DNA of 44,572 nt. It comes from Carboxylicivirga sp. Its GTDB lineage: Bacteria > Bacteroidota > Bacteroidia > Bacteroidales > Marinilabiliaceae. This document shows positions 22,651 through 31,623 of the stretch, in pieces. The position numbers were made by a program, and so were the translations under genes. Numbering within the stretch: the stretch's first letter is position 1; each line of letters opens with the position of its first letter. The stretch spans positions 1 to 44,572 of the forward strand of contig JAOARW010000007.1 in NCBI GenBank assembly GCA_025210475.1. The letters are read 5' to 3'. The notes below the pieces were generated by a model that saw only the letters and a program-made list of their open reading frames with translations, did not search any database and was not told the origin of the DNA.

Positions 22651-23352
22651 TTAAGCCTGGTCAAACTCAAAACTCACATAAGCTCTGGCCAGCCAAATTT
22701 CCATCACCTGGCTCAGTGGCAAAGTATAGGTCTCAAATTCCTTGTTGTCAGATGCCAGTTCAAGCATGTTTTGTTTATTGATATGTATGCGCTTAAATAC
22801 CACGCCATCGTCTTTTGTAACGACAATGTGAGGTTGTTTGGTGTCCAGATGCTCCCAGTTTTGTACATATTCACAAATGATGTAAGAGCCGTTTTTAATG
22901 GGCAGCATGCTATCGCCTTCAATTTGGAATACCCGATAGGTACGATGTTGCGATAATTCGGCAAATGGCAGTGAAAAGCGTGGCAAATCGGCAATAAATT
23001 CGGCATCGGCATAGCCTGCAGTATATCCGGCAGCCGCTTTAATGGGCACTAAAGAAACATGTTCATTCTCTTCTGATTCATCTACCACAATGGGTAAAAT
23101 ACGTATCTTTTCACCCTTTAAGTTATCAGGTGTTTGCTGATCCGCTTCTTTTAATTGCAGGTAAAGCAATTCATCGATGGAACGCTTAAAAGTATGGCTT
23201 AATTTGGCAAGATTTTGCAGGCGGGGTAAGCTTTGTCCCTTTTCATATTTTCGATAGCTGGAAACGCTGATCTGGCATCGCTCAGCCACCTGTTTGGGAG
23301 TCCAGTTTTTAAGGCCTCGTAAATAGTTTAAGTTATCGGATAAATATTGCAT
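22651..23352 (-). CDS. XRE-family regulator with S24 (LexA/CI-like) peptidase domain
   Basis: This 233-residue protein has an HTH_3 domain at about residues 4-62, seen in WTPKQVAERCQISVSSYRKY and EKGQSLPRLQNLAKL. The C-terminal S24 domain (about 105-225) contains the Ser148 nucleophile in EGDSMLPI and Lys187 in VVFKRI. An Ala-Gly pair in KAAAGYTAG (about 108-109) lies where LexA/CI proteins cleave themselves. Such regulators respond to stress or to ligand through auto-cleavage, or act without cleavage. No phage genes or SOS genes are nearby. ATG 23352 is preferred to TTG 23367. It is convergent with the VOR operon, and its target is unknown. Confidence 0.85.
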   Translation of the reverse strand: MQYLSDNLNYLRGLKNWTPKQVAERCQISVSSYRKYEKGQSLPRLQNLAKLSHTFKRSIDELLYLQLKEADQQTPDNLKGEKIRILPIVVDESEENEHVSLVPIKAAAGYTAGYADAEFIADLPRFSLPFAELSQHRTYRVFQIEGDSMLPIKNGSYIICEYVQNWEHLDTKQPHIVVTKDDGVVFKRIHINKQNMLELASDNKEFETYTLPLSQVMEIWLARAYVSFEFDQA

Positions 23353-23380
23353 GTTAATAATACTCAAAAAAATCAGGCGG

Positions 23381-23388
23381 CAAAGGTA
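23381..23388 (-). promoter_or_regulatory. -7 element of the XRE-S24 gene
   Basis: On the minus strand TACCTTTG matches TAnnTTTG and lies 28 nt before ATG 23352. No matching TTG is seen 19-21 nt upstream. Confidence 0.45.
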
Positions 23389-23516
23389 GTTTTTTAATTG
23401 GGATAAGGGCTATGGAGGCAGTACTTATGATACAAGACCCAGGAAATAAGATTTAAAACAATAAATGGCAGGCGATTTATTTAATGACTGCGCTTGGCAA
23501 CTGGTATTAAGGATGT

Positions 23517-23969
23517 TTAATCGGACCAGAAAGCTTCGCACCTGCATTCCACTAATTGTTTGTTAGTGCAACCGATACTGGTGCTGCCTGTATAGCTCTT
23601 TTTCTTTCTTATATCACCCAAAGAAATGGTTTCAACCGTTTCGTCCCCATTGTCGAAAAGGTAGTGAATGTCAACCTCTGCAGCAAAAGCGATTTTGTTA
23701 CCACCGTTTTTAATGGTGTAGGTAATGTTATACAAGTAGTTGTTATTGACATATTGAGCCATATTTCCAGTCCATGTTTCAGGATTGTCAAAATCAAAAT
23801 TGGGATTGTCGGGTATAAAAGTGCCATTAGGCAGGTCTAATACTTGATTGTGATAAGTTTGTGTGAACTCAATATTTGTAATGCTTAGGTGGGTGGGAGA
23901 ATCATCGAGGCAGCTTAATGTGAGGGTGGAGAACAGGACACTAATGATTAAGTAAGAAATGTATTTCAT
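23517..23969 (-). CDS. Small lipoprotein of unknown function
   Basis: This 150-residue protein has a lipobox TLSC (Cys20). The mature part is likely all-beta: alternating strands around YLYNITYTIKNGGNKIAFAAE and VDIHYLFDNGDETVETISLG suggest an immunoglobulin-like or FxLYD-like fold, as often found in small exported lipoproteins that measure or bind. Three cysteines lie near the end (GCTNKQLVECRCEAFW), an odd cluster for a surface lipoprotein. No family is recognised. It lies downstream of the phytase gene but behind a terminator, so it is probably a separate unit. Confidence 0.7.
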   Translation of the reverse strand: MKYISYLIISVLFSTLTLSCLDDSPTHLSITNIEFTQTYHNQVLDLPNGTFIPDNPNFDFDNPETWTGNMAQYVNNNYLYNITYTIKNGGNKIAFAAEVDIHYLFDNGDETVETISLGDIRKKKSYTGSTSIGCTNKQLVECRCEAFWSD

Positions 23970-24024
23970 AGTTTTATATATTTATTTTATGTTCCATCAA
24001 TAAATATACCAAAGCTTAAAATAT

Positions 24025-24061
24025 CAAAAACGCCCCATTTGTTATGATTAACAAATGAGGC
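24025..24061 (-). terminator. Rho-independent terminator of the phytase gene
   Basis: Read on the minus strand, GCCTCATTTGTT (24061-24050) pairs with AACAAATGGGGC (24043-24032) with one mismatch, then CG and a run of five T. It ends the receptor-phytase unit 21 nt after the stop. Confidence 0.8.
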
Positions 24062-24081
24062 ATTGAGTGAAATATTGAATT

Positions 24082-25257
24082 CTACTTTAGGAGCATAAGG
24101 ATCTTTTCAAATGAGATGATTTTAAAGTTCTGATTCACATCTTGATCGCCATCTTTATTAAAACCATCCTGTACTACCAATATGCCATTAGGAAATTCAG
24201 GGGATAAAGCCACATTTGTTACATCGAGTCCATCGGTTTCTTCAACTCCATCAACTATATCATTGGTAATTTTAAAGCTGGTGATGTAGTTGTTCTGATC
24301 GCTAAGGTCAAAAACAGCATATGAAAAACTTCCCTGAATAGAAGCAATCAGGTACCCTTCTGTTTCAGACATGCGATACACAGATAATCCTTCAATATCG
24401 TAACTGATGGCCGGATTGTTGATGTCTGACTCCTTTATCTTAATGGACGTTGTATCGGCTGATTCCAAAGCACTGAACTTATAAATGGCATCTTCTTCAA
24501 CCCCCACATACAGTGTATTGGTCATCGGATCAACCACCATACCTTCGGGTTGACTTTTTACCCAGAAGGAGCGAACCAACTCAGCTTTCAAGTCCTTGGT
24601 TTTGTTATTGAGCCACCATTGTTCGATGTTACCATTTTTACCATTAACGTAAGCATAGTGTTTATCGGCTTTGGTATCGTGATAGAAACAGAAACCGTAA
24701 ACATCATCTACCGAAGAGGGGATTGAGATAAGTGGCTGTTCTTTCAATCTTAGCTGATCAGAATCAAGCTGCCAAATGTCCACGGAGGTTTTTGTGCGGT
24801 TGGTGCCACCCACAATATCCATTTTCTGATTATTGAATAGAAAGTCATAACCTACATCCGCATTGTTGATTTCGCCAGCCGCGATGAATTGTAGTTCTCT
24901 GCCTTTCAGATCGTAGATGTGTAATCCGGCTGTTTTATTGGTGCCGATTATCAGGCTTTTTTCAGGATTGTTTTTATTAACCCAAATGGCCGGATCATCG
25001 GCGGCATCTTCGCCGGCTTCGGAACTAACCGGTGGTGTTTCGTAATCAGCATTGATGCTATTTGTTACCTTTGCTTGTAAACGAAGCGCATCGGCCATTT
25101 TTAGAGAGTCCTCACGAGCTTCTTTATTGCGCTCGGCAATGATCGAATCTTGTAGTGTGAATTCTTTGTTTTCGATGTTGTTGCTTTGCTTTAACTGGCA
25201 TGAAAACAAGCTGCTGATGCATAGTATGCAAGTGCTATATTTTAATGTTTTTATCAT
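24082..25257 (-). CDS. Beta-propeller phytase lipoprotein
   Basis: This 391-residue lipoprotein has the lipobox LFSC (Cys20) and a propeller of the 3-phytase family PF02333. The N-terminal part has EDAADDPAIWVNKNNPEKS, matching the DA-x-DDPA-I-W calcium/phosphate-site signature of beta-propeller phytases, and NADVGYDF, the counterpart of the family's NNVDVRYDF (with Gly for Arg). VYGFCFYHD and PEGMVVD correspond to later conserved strands. The enzyme would remove phosphate from inositol hexakisphosphate or related esters with Ca2+. As a lipoprotein it may face the cell surface or periplasm. It lies 173 nt downstream of a TonB-dependent receptor gene and probably works with it. Several Arg/Lys ligands were not checked individually. 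Confidence 0.88.
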   Translation of the reverse strand: MIKTLKYSTCILCISSLFSCQLKQSNNIENKEFTLQDSIIAERNKEAREDSLKMADALRLQAKVTNSINADYETPPVSSEAGEDAADDPAIWVNKNNPEKSLIIGTNKTAGLHIYDLKGRELQFIAAGEINNADVGYDFLFNNQKMDIVGGTNRTKTSVDIWQLDSDQLRLKEQPLISIPSSVDDVYGFCFYHDTKADKHYAYVNGKNGNIEQWWLNNKTKDLKAELVRSFWVKSQPEGMVVDPMTNTLYVGVEEDAIYKFSALESADTTSIKIKESDINNPAISYDIEGLSVYRMSETEGYLIASIQGSFSYAVFDLSDQNNYITSFKITNDIVDGVEETDGLDVTNVALSPEFPNGILVVQDGFNKDGDQDVNQNFKIISFEKILMLLK

Positions 25258-25291
25258 GGTTATTTGTTCATGTTTAGTGTTTTTCTGTAAT

Positions 25292-25412
25292 ACATCTCAT
25301 CCCAACCTTCTTCTCGAAGGAGAAGGAGTCGTAAATTCAGATGTTGTTTAATCATCACCATGGCGACTTTTTAGCACTTCCTCTCCTTTAGGAGAGTATT
25401 GAGGAGAGGTGT
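25292..25412. repeat. Pair of inverted REP-like hairpin elements (REPIN-like)
   Basis: Left arm 25292-25335 and right arm 25370-25412 (reverse complement) align over about 43 nt with roughly 30 identities, sharing the ends ACAnCTC and TAAA. Each arm contains its own hairpin: CTTCTC-GAAG-GAGAAG in the left and CTCTCC-TTTA-GGAGAG in the right. This layout, two related palindromic units in opposite orientation separated by about 34 nt, is that of REP doublets (REPINs). It lies between the TonB receptor gene and the phytase gene. Confidence 0.55.
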
Positions 25413-25430
25413 ATTTTGATCGAATTAACA

Positions 25431-28217
25431 TTAGAAATTAATTTTTACACCAGCCCTGAAAGTTGCGCCATAATATTCCGCTTGGTAGGTTCTTTCGCTG
25501 CTTCCCTGGTAGTATCTCAATGGTTGATTTAGCAGATTTTTTACATCGGCATATATCAAGTAATGTTTGTTGAAACTGTATGTCAAATTCAGGTCAAGAT
25601 AGGTTACCTGATCGTAATAGATATCTTTAAAAGCTTCATCGTCAAACTCAGAAACAAAGTCGCTGGCATAGTTGAAAGATAAGCGACCGGTAAATTTCTT
25701 GGTGTCGTACGATAGGGAGGCATTTAAAGTGTGTTCGGGTGTGCCCGGAAGTTTTAGATCTTCGCCTTCACGGTCTTCAATGTTAAAATCAGTAATTTCT
25801 GAAGTTGTATAAGTATAGTTGGTATAGATACCAAAACCTTTTAAGAAACCAGGCAGGAAATCAAGCTGACGCTGTGCGGCAAACTCCAACCCCCATAACT
25901 TGGCATCGCCTCCGTTGATGGGCTGTTTGAATTTGCTCCATACGGTGCCATCATATTCATAATCACCATGTCGCTCATTAACGATAAAGTCTTTAATGTC
26001 TTTGTAAAAGAAACCTCCCGATACAATACCAATGGACTTAAAGTAATGTTCAGCCATCAGGTCGAAATTATTCGAGGTAGTTGGTTCCAGGTTGGGATTA
26101 CCAATGGAAATCTCCTCACCATCTTCAATTTCGGTGTACGGAACTAAGTCGAAATATCTTGGACGGGCCAGGCTGCTGGTGTAGGCAATGCGCACAATAC
26201 TGTTTTTACTGATGTCGTAACGAAGGTGGAAATTAGGTAAGACATTCGTGTAGTCGTTTTCAATTTTTTCAGTCGGATCAAGTGTTTCTTCCTCATCATC
26301 GTAACTGAATCCTTCATTTTCTGAGTTGGTGTGCTCAATACGAAGACCCAGAATGGCCGAAAGTTTATGTCCAAGTTTTTGGTTTAGCATCAGGTAACCA
26401 GCAGTAACGGTTTCACTGGCATCAAAGTTTCCGGCATATTCCGAGAGCTTTTCTTCTTTCGAAAATTTAGAAGCGTCATTAAAATTTAAGCCACCAAGGA
26501 ATTCTTTGCTTACAAAATGTCCAATTTGGTATCTTGAACCTGGCATAAAATCGCTTTTCGATTGATTTGAAAGGTTATTGAAGATAGCCGTGTTAAAGTC
26601 ATCCTCGTAACTGTCGGTTGCTTCGTATTCGAAGAAGTTATTGTCGCGTTTCTTAGACTTCGATTTGTACTTACCCCCAAATTTGATGGAATTTTTAAAG
26701 TTGCCTTCTGCTAAAGGAATTTCAATGTTCAAACGAGCTACCAGATCGATGTCTTCGGTGTATTGGTTCTCTTCTGTCAATTCGTCCAGTTCCCAGTTGT
26801 CGTTTAAGTCCTGCCTGGAAGCATCCAGCCACATTAATGGGTATTCAGGATCAGATATGTCGTAGTTGATGTCTTCATCTTCAATTACCATGTTAAGGTA
26901 ACGTTCTTGCGGACGATCCTCTGATGCCTTGGAATAAGATACACCCCAGTCTACTTTAGCTTTGCCAAACAAGTGGTCACCACTTAGGGCAAACTGCATC
27001 ATGCGTTGATCTTCCAAGCGACCATCTTTACTGTTGACCCCGGCTTTGGTCTCACGCTCAATTTTATTGGCGTCGAAATCGTCCGAGTCTTCCGGTTCAC
27101 CGTTATTGGCTGTATGGATACCTCCGATGGGCTCACCCCAAGGTTTAAAAACGTTGCGATATCGGTTCTCCCAATCGGCTCTTTTGTTGTAAATTCCTTT
27201 AAAGAATAAGGTGTGATCGTTATTTAGTTTAAAGTCAAAAGCTGCTGAGTAACTCTGGCGGATGCGCTGCAAGTAATACTGACGTACCTGTTTTTCCTTG
27301 AGGAAAACATTGTCATCCTCATGATCCCACTCGGCCTCTACATTGTCTGAACCCAACTGGTTATCGTGGTAAGATGCACTTAAAATCATTCCGATTTTAT
27401 TGTTGGCAAAACGATTACCATAAATTAACGAACCGTTGACAGTGGGCTTATCGGCTAAAAAGTTATAACCTGTACCCAGTGATCCGGAAATACGTTTTTC
27501 GTAAGGCTCCGATATGGTCACCAGATTTATGGAACCACCGATGGCATCTGCGTCCATGTCGGGCGTTATGGCTTTGTTCACTTCTACCATCTGAATCATA
27601 TCCGAAGGGATCAGATCGAGCTGAATGGAGCGATCTTCTGCTTCTGCTGATGGTATGCGCTCGCCGTTAATGGTTACCGAGTTATATTCGGGTGCTGTTC
27701 CCCTGATATTACCAAAGCGGGCTTCCCCCTGATCGTATTGCACATTAATTCCCGGAATGCGTTTCAGGGCATCACCAATATTAACATCCGGGAATTTACC
27801 AATTTGATCGGAAGCAATGATATTGGAGATATTGGCTTTATTCTTTTGTTGGTTTAGCGCCTTGCTTTGTCCTTGCAGCGCACTGGTAATGGTTACTTCT
27901 TCAATGCCAATGCCAGGTTCCATTATAAAGTCAAGTACCTGGGTTTTTCCCTTGGTAATGCTTACTTTTTCTTCCTTTTGTTCAAAGCCGATGTAGGATA
28001 CCATTAAGGTGTAATCACCGGTTTTAAGTCCGGTAATGATGTAATTACCGTTCACATCAGTAATGGTACCAACACTTTTGTCGGGCGTGTAAACGCTTGC
28101 ACCCGGAAGTGGCAGATTGTTGGAATCGATTACCCTACCACGAACACTTCCTGTTTGAGCTTTTAACGAAAAGCTGGCGAAGATGGTTAATGCTATTAAA
28201 AGCAGCTGTTTTTTCAT
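25431..28217 (-). CDS. TonB-dependent outer-membrane receptor (phytase-linked)
   Basis: The 928-residue receptor has a signal peptide (MKKQLLLIALTIFASFSLKA, from the preferred start at 28217; an upstream ATG at 28304 would add a non-signal-like 29-residue stretch). Residues about 22-110 form a carboxypeptidase-regulatory-like domain (GSVRGRVIDSNNLPLPGASV). The plug follows (NIGDALKRIPGINVQYDQGE to VNKAITPDMDADAIGGSINL), then the beta-barrel ending in TFRAGVKINF. No STN domain is present, so it is probably not a sigma-factor signalling receptor. It is a single-component receptor rather than SusC (no SusD adjacent). Its gene is followed by the phytase, so the substrate is probably a phosphorylated inositol or other phosphate ester. 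That is inference. Confidence 0.9.
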   Translation of the reverse strand: MKKQLLLIALTIFASFSLKAQTGSVRGRVIDSNNLPLPGASVYTPDKSVGTITDVNGNYIITGLKTGDYTLMVSYIGFEQKEEKVSITKGKTQVLDFIMEPGIGIEEVTITSALQGQSKALNQQKNKANISNIIASDQIGKFPDVNIGDALKRIPGINVQYDQGEARFGNIRGTAPEYNSVTINGERIPSAEAEDRSIQLDLIPSDMIQMVEVNKAITPDMDADAIGGSINLVTISEPYEKRISGSLGTGYNFLADKPTVNGSLIYGNRFANNKIGMILSASYHDNQLGSDNVEAEWDHEDDNVFLKEKQVRQYYLQRIRQSYSAAFDFKLNNDHTLFFKGIYNKRADWENRYRNVFKPWGEPIGGIHTANNGEPEDSDDFDANKIERETKAGVNSKDGRLEDQRMMQFALSGDHLFGKAKVDWGVSYSKASEDRPQERYLNMVIEDEDINYDISDPEYPLMWLDASRQDLNDNWELDELTEENQYTEDIDLVARLNIEIPLAEGNFKNSIKFGGKYKSKSKKRDNNFFEYEATDSYEDDFNTAIFNNLSNQSKSDFMPGSRYQIGHFVSKEFLGGLNFNDASKFSKEEKLSEYAGNFDASETVTAGYLMLNQKLGHKLSAILGLRIEHTNSENEGFSYDDEEETLDPTEKIENDYTNVLPNFHLRYDISKNSIVRIAYTSSLARPRYFDLVPYTEIEDGEEISIGNPNLEPTTSNNFDLMAEHYFKSIGIVSGGFFYKDIKDFIVNERHGDYEYDGTVWSKFKQPINGGDAKLWGLEFAAQRQLDFLPGFLKGFGIYTNYTYTTSEITDFNIEDREGEDLKLPGTPEHTLNASLSYDTKKFTGRLSFNYASDFVSEFDDEAFKDIYYDQVTYLDLNLTYSFNKHYLIYADVKNLLNQPLRYYQGSSERTYQAEYYGATFRAGVKINF

Positions 28218-28609
28218 AAGTTTAAAAATTTGAGACCTGTAACTACGCACATAAAAAATCTCTAATTGGTTTTGACTATTATTCTTTTTGCTTAGGATTT
28301 TCATGGTTGTTTTTGGTTTGATTTAGAATTTTTTCTGCTGCAATGTTATTATCGATACAGGTCTTTATCAATAGCATAAATGCTTGCTGATGTATAGTAC
28401 TTTTTACTATGACAGTTTTACGTTGAGCTCAACAGCAGGCCTGTTGTTGCTTGCAAAATACTTATAGACAAATTGGCATGGTAAGTTTTTGAAGAATGGT
28501 AATAATTTGTTAAAGCATACAGCAAAAGTTAATGGTATCTTAACCTGACAACTTGAAAGCTATTGAAGTCAGTTGTTACTTTTGAATTTTAACCTAAAAC
28601 AACTTCAAA
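28218..28609. other. Divergent control region with overlapping palindromes
   Basis: This 392-nt stretch holds no gene. GTTGAGCTCAAC (28422-28433) is a perfect palindrome that overlaps CAACAGCAGGCCTGTTGTTG (28430-28449), a 20-nt palindrome with one G-T mismatch pair. ATAGTA (28394-28399) / TACTAT (28405-28410) forms a third small hairpin. These lie between the receptor-phytase genes and the two-component genes and may be operators. No clear minus-strand promoter (CAAAnnTA read on the plus strand) was found for the receptor gene. Confidence 0.45.
28553..28584 (+). promoter_or_regulatory. Promoter of the response regulator gene
   Basis: TTG at 28553-28555, a 21-nt spacer and TACTTTTG at 28577-28584 match the Bacteroidetes consensus, 25 nt before ATG 28610. 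Confidence 0.6.
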
Positions 28610-29245
28610 ATGATATCTGTAATTGTTGCCGATGATCATGCGGTAGTAAGAACAGGCCTGCAGCTGGTTTTTCAGAATTGTTCTGTGATAAGCATAAGTG
28701 CAGAAGCTTCGAGTGGAAATGAATTGCTTGATACTTTAAAGCGTGAGACATTCGATGTGGCTATTGTAGATGTAAATATGCCTGGGCTCAGCTCTCTGAA
28801 TCTTATTAACGAAATTCGGAAGCATTACCCGGATTTACCCATTGTTATTTTTACAATGAATACGGATATGCAGCTGGCAACACGCATGTTTAAAAATGGC
28901 GTTAAAGCCTATATCAATAAAGAAGAAAATCCCGAGGAGTTAATTGAGGCCGTAAAATGTGTATATCTGCAAGAGCGTTACTTAACAAATCAGCAAGAAT
29001 ATTTTTATGCCAATCAGTTTATTGTTGGATCGGATCAGAGCTTAAATCACGAATGTTTAACAGATCGGGAATACCAGGTAATGTGTTTATTGGCATCCGG
29101 TCAGTCAAAAACAGAGATAGCTGATAAATTAGCCATCAGTAAAAATACCATTAGTAATCACCGGAATAATATTCTTAAGAGATTGAGTCTGAGTAATAAT
29201 GTTGAACTAACCAAGTATGCATTAAGTCACCACATGGTGCAGTAG
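28610..29245 (+). CDS. LuxR/NarL-type response regulator
   Basis: This 211-residue protein has a receiver domain (1-120) with Asp8-Asp9, the phospho-acceptor Asp54 in IVDVNMPG, a conserved Thr in VIFTMN and Lys in YINKEE. The output domain (about 145-205) is a LuxR-type HTH: LTDREYQVMCLLASGQSKTE followed by IADKLAISKNTISNHRNNIL. The sensor kinase gene follows after 7 nt, so the two form a two-component system. Their divergence from the TonB receptor and phytase genes suggests these as targets, but no direct evidence is visible. Confidence 0.92.
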   Translation: MISVIVADDHAVVRTGLQLVFQNCSVISISAEASSGNELLDTLKRETFDVAIVDVNMPGLSSLNLINEIRKHYPDLPIVIFTMNTDMQLATRMFKNGVKAYINKEENPEELIEAVKCVYLQERYLTNQQEYFYANQFIVGSDQSLNHECLTDREYQVMCLLASGQSKTEIADKLAISKNTISNHRNNILKRLSLSNNVELTKYALSHHMVQ

Positions 29246-29252
29246 CTGTTTT

Positions 29253-31517
29253 ATGCCAGTGAATTTCCTAATTATATTTAGCCTTATTTTTTGCTCTTTT
29301 TCTCAGGGTAAAGCAGCAGTTAACGATGAAAAGCCTGTTGATTTCCAATGTTTGAAGCAAGCACGTTTTTATCTCTACCATCAACCCGATAGTGCTAAAC
29401 TCTATTTGGACAGATTTACAGAAGTATACAATGGTTCGAAAACGGATAGTTTGTACGCAGAGATGCTAATGCTTACAGGCATTTATCAAACTATACAGGG
29501 GGATAATTCATGGGCTTTAACAAATTTTGAGCGTGCCAGGTCCTTTTATCTAAATACGGGTTCGTTATATGGTCTTGTGGAAAGTGTCTTAAATATTGGT
29601 GAGGTCCTATATAACCAGGCTGAGTACGATAAGGCACTAACCCATTTTAATAAAGCTTTAGAAATATCAAGAGAACAGGCCTTTACCAGGTTTGAAATCA
29701 GGTCTTTAAATTATGTGGGCAAATACCACCATTCTTTAGGCGATTTTGATCAGTCTTTCAAGTATTACATGCAGGCATATGTATTGGCACGTCAGGCAAG
29801 AGATACCCTGGGACTTTTATCAATCCAGAATAAGATAGGTAAGCACTATGAAACGCTGGGGAATTACCCTAAGGCTCTTGAGTATTATTTGCAGTCGGAA
29901 GAATTAAGCCACCATATCAATAACAGGATGGAGAAAGCCACGACGTATAACAGTTTGGGAAATATCTACCATTTGTTTCAGGAGTATGAAAAATCACGAT
30001 TGTTTCATTCGAAAGCACTTCGTACACGAAAGCAGCTAAACTATCAGGAAGGGGTTGCTAAATCCTTAAATAACCTGGGCGAAGTGTTGATTGATATGGA
30101 CTTGTTGGACAGTGCCAGATTATATTTGAATCAGTCGCTGGATATCTGCCAAGAGATTAATTATCCCAAGGGCAGTATTAAATCCTTGCATAACCAGGGA
30201 GTGGTTTACCAACGCGAAAAAAAGATGAGTCAGGCTATAGGGAAGTACAATGAAGCGCTGGGTAAAGCCAGGCAAATAGGTTACAACAAAGGGATTTTGG
30301 GTGCTTATCATCGTTTGGCATCGATGTATGAAGCACAGGATAGTTTAAGCAAAGCGCTGGCATACTGCAATGACGGATTAAAATTGGCCATCGAAGAGGA
30401 TGTGCGATCGAGTAAGAAGGAATTTTACTTGATACTTTCAGAGATCATCAAACGGAAGGGAGATGATAGTGCAGCATTACGTTATTTTAAAAACTATGTG
30501 AATGTAAAAGATGAGATGGTTAATATGGAGTCGAACAACCGTATTGCTGAGTTGAAGGCTGAATATGAATTATCGATGCAAAGCAGAGCTAATGAAGTGT
30601 TGAAGAAGGACAATGAAATCAAGGAGTTGATGATAAAGCGCAAGAATATGATTATCTTGTTTGGCATTATTACGTGTGGTTTACTATTGGCCTTAGTGGG
30701 TATATTTTATAGTCGCTTTATTCAGAATAAACGAGCCAACAAGGCTTTGACTTTGCTTAACAACAGTATCCTGGCTAAAAACAAAGAACTTGACAGTCTC
30801 AATAAAAAACTAAGTATATCAAAGAAGCAACAAACGAAGCTTTTCAGTATTATCTCGCACGAACTACGAAATCCTTTATTTTGGTTTCGTAATTTAATAC
30901 AAATGCTTAATGACCGGATTGATTCTTTGGACAAAAAAATGCTGAGTAAATCGCTTCACTCGCTAAATGAGTCAGCTACCAATACTTTTCATCTGATGGA
31001 TAATCTGCTGTATTGGTCGCGTTCGCAACTGGGTAATATTAGATATTCACCCGAACCGGTTCTACTGGCCGATTTGGTTAGGGAAAACATTCAATTGATA
31101 AGTCATTATGCCTTACTTAAGCACATTAAACTAATTAGTGATATTGACTCGGAAATAATGGTGATGGCTGATAAGGCCATGATTCGGACGGTGATCCGTA
31201 ACCTGGTCTCCAATGCTGTGAAATATACTCCCGCCAATGGACATATTAAGATTGTTACACGTGTCAAAGGCGATCGGGCCATTGTTGAGGTGAGTGATAG
31301 TGGAGCGGGGTTAAATGTCGAAACAATTCGATGTATTTTAAATTCGTCGGGCACTAACTCCATACCGGGAATAAGTCAGGAAACCGGCAGTGGGCTGGGA
31401 TTGGCGCTATCGAAAGAATTTATCGAGATAAATGGCGGAACCTTAAAGGCCAAAAGTGAAGAAGGGAGTGGGGCATTCTTTAGTTTTGATTTAAACTTAG
31501 CCATAGTGTTAGTTTAG
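29253..31517 (+). CDS. TPR-containing sensor histidine kinase
   Basis: The 754-residue kinase starts with a signal-like hydrophobic segment (NFLIIFSLIFCSFSQGKAA). Residues about 35-430 are tandem tetratricopeptide repeats, for example YNQAEYDKALTHFNKALEIS and YHSLGDFDQSFKYYMQAYVL, so this is a periplasmic TPR sensor. A coiled-coil precedes the membrane helix at about 466-487 (MIILFGIITCGLLLALVGIF). The kinase core has the H-box FSIISHELRNPL with His536, an N-box NLVSNAVKYTPANGH, and G-boxes DSGAGL and GSGLGLAL. It is co-transcribed with the upstream LuxR-type regulator, 7 nt apart. What the TPR domain senses is unknown. Such TPR-HK/LuxR pairs are common in Bacteroidetes. Confidence 0.9.
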   Translation: MPVNFLIIFSLIFCSFSQGKAAVNDEKPVDFQCLKQARFYLYHQPDSAKLYLDRFTEVYNGSKTDSLYAEMLMLTGIYQTIQGDNSWALTNFERARSFYLNTGSLYGLVESVLNIGEVLYNQAEYDKALTHFNKALEISREQAFTRFEIRSLNYVGKYHHSLGDFDQSFKYYMQAYVLARQARDTLGLLSIQNKIGKHYETLGNYPKALEYYLQSEELSHHINNRMEKATTYNSLGNIYHLFQEYEKSRLFHSKALRTRKQLNYQEGVAKSLNNLGEVLIDMDLLDSARLYLNQSLDICQEINYPKGSIKSLHNQGVVYQREKKMSQAIGKYNEALGKARQIGYNKGILGAYHRLASMYEAQDSLSKALAYCNDGLKLAIEEDVRSSKKEFYLILSEIIKRKGDDSAALRYFKNYVNVKDEMVNMESNNRIAELKAEYELSMQSRANEVLKKDNEIKELMIKRKNMIILFGIITCGLLLALVGIFYSRFIQNKRANKALTLLNNSILAKNKELDSLNKKLSISKKQQTKLFSIISHELRNPLFWFRNLIQMLNDRIDSLDKKMLSKSLHSLNESATNTFHLMDNLLYWSRSQLGNIRYSPEPVLLADLVRENIQLISHYALLKHIKLISDIDSEIMVMADKAMIRTVIRNLVSNAVKYTPANGHIKIVTRVKGDRAIVEVSDSGAGLNVETIRCILNSSGTNSIPGISQETGSGLGLALSKEFIEINGGTLKAKSEEGSGAFFSFDLNLAIVLV

Positions 31518-31558
31518 GTTCTTACTTGATATCACAACCAGACTAATCTAATTTTTAT

Positions 31559-31587
31559 TTGATTTGAACTGAGATATATTACATTTG
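31559..31587 (+). promoter_or_regulatory. Candidate promoter of the GH36-like gene
   Basis: TTG at 31559-31561, an 18-nt spacer and TACATTTG at 31580-31587 give a consensus -7 element and a spacer one nt short, 36 nt before the ATG. Confidence 0.5.
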
Positions 31588-31623
31588 CCATATTAATTTA
31601 TTTCAGAATCAATCACATCTATT

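Noticed and set aside
28218..28304. Upstream ATG start for the TonB-dependent receptor
   Set aside because: The additional 29 residues are polar and precede a typical signal peptide (MKKQLLLIALTIFASF), so 28217 is the better start.
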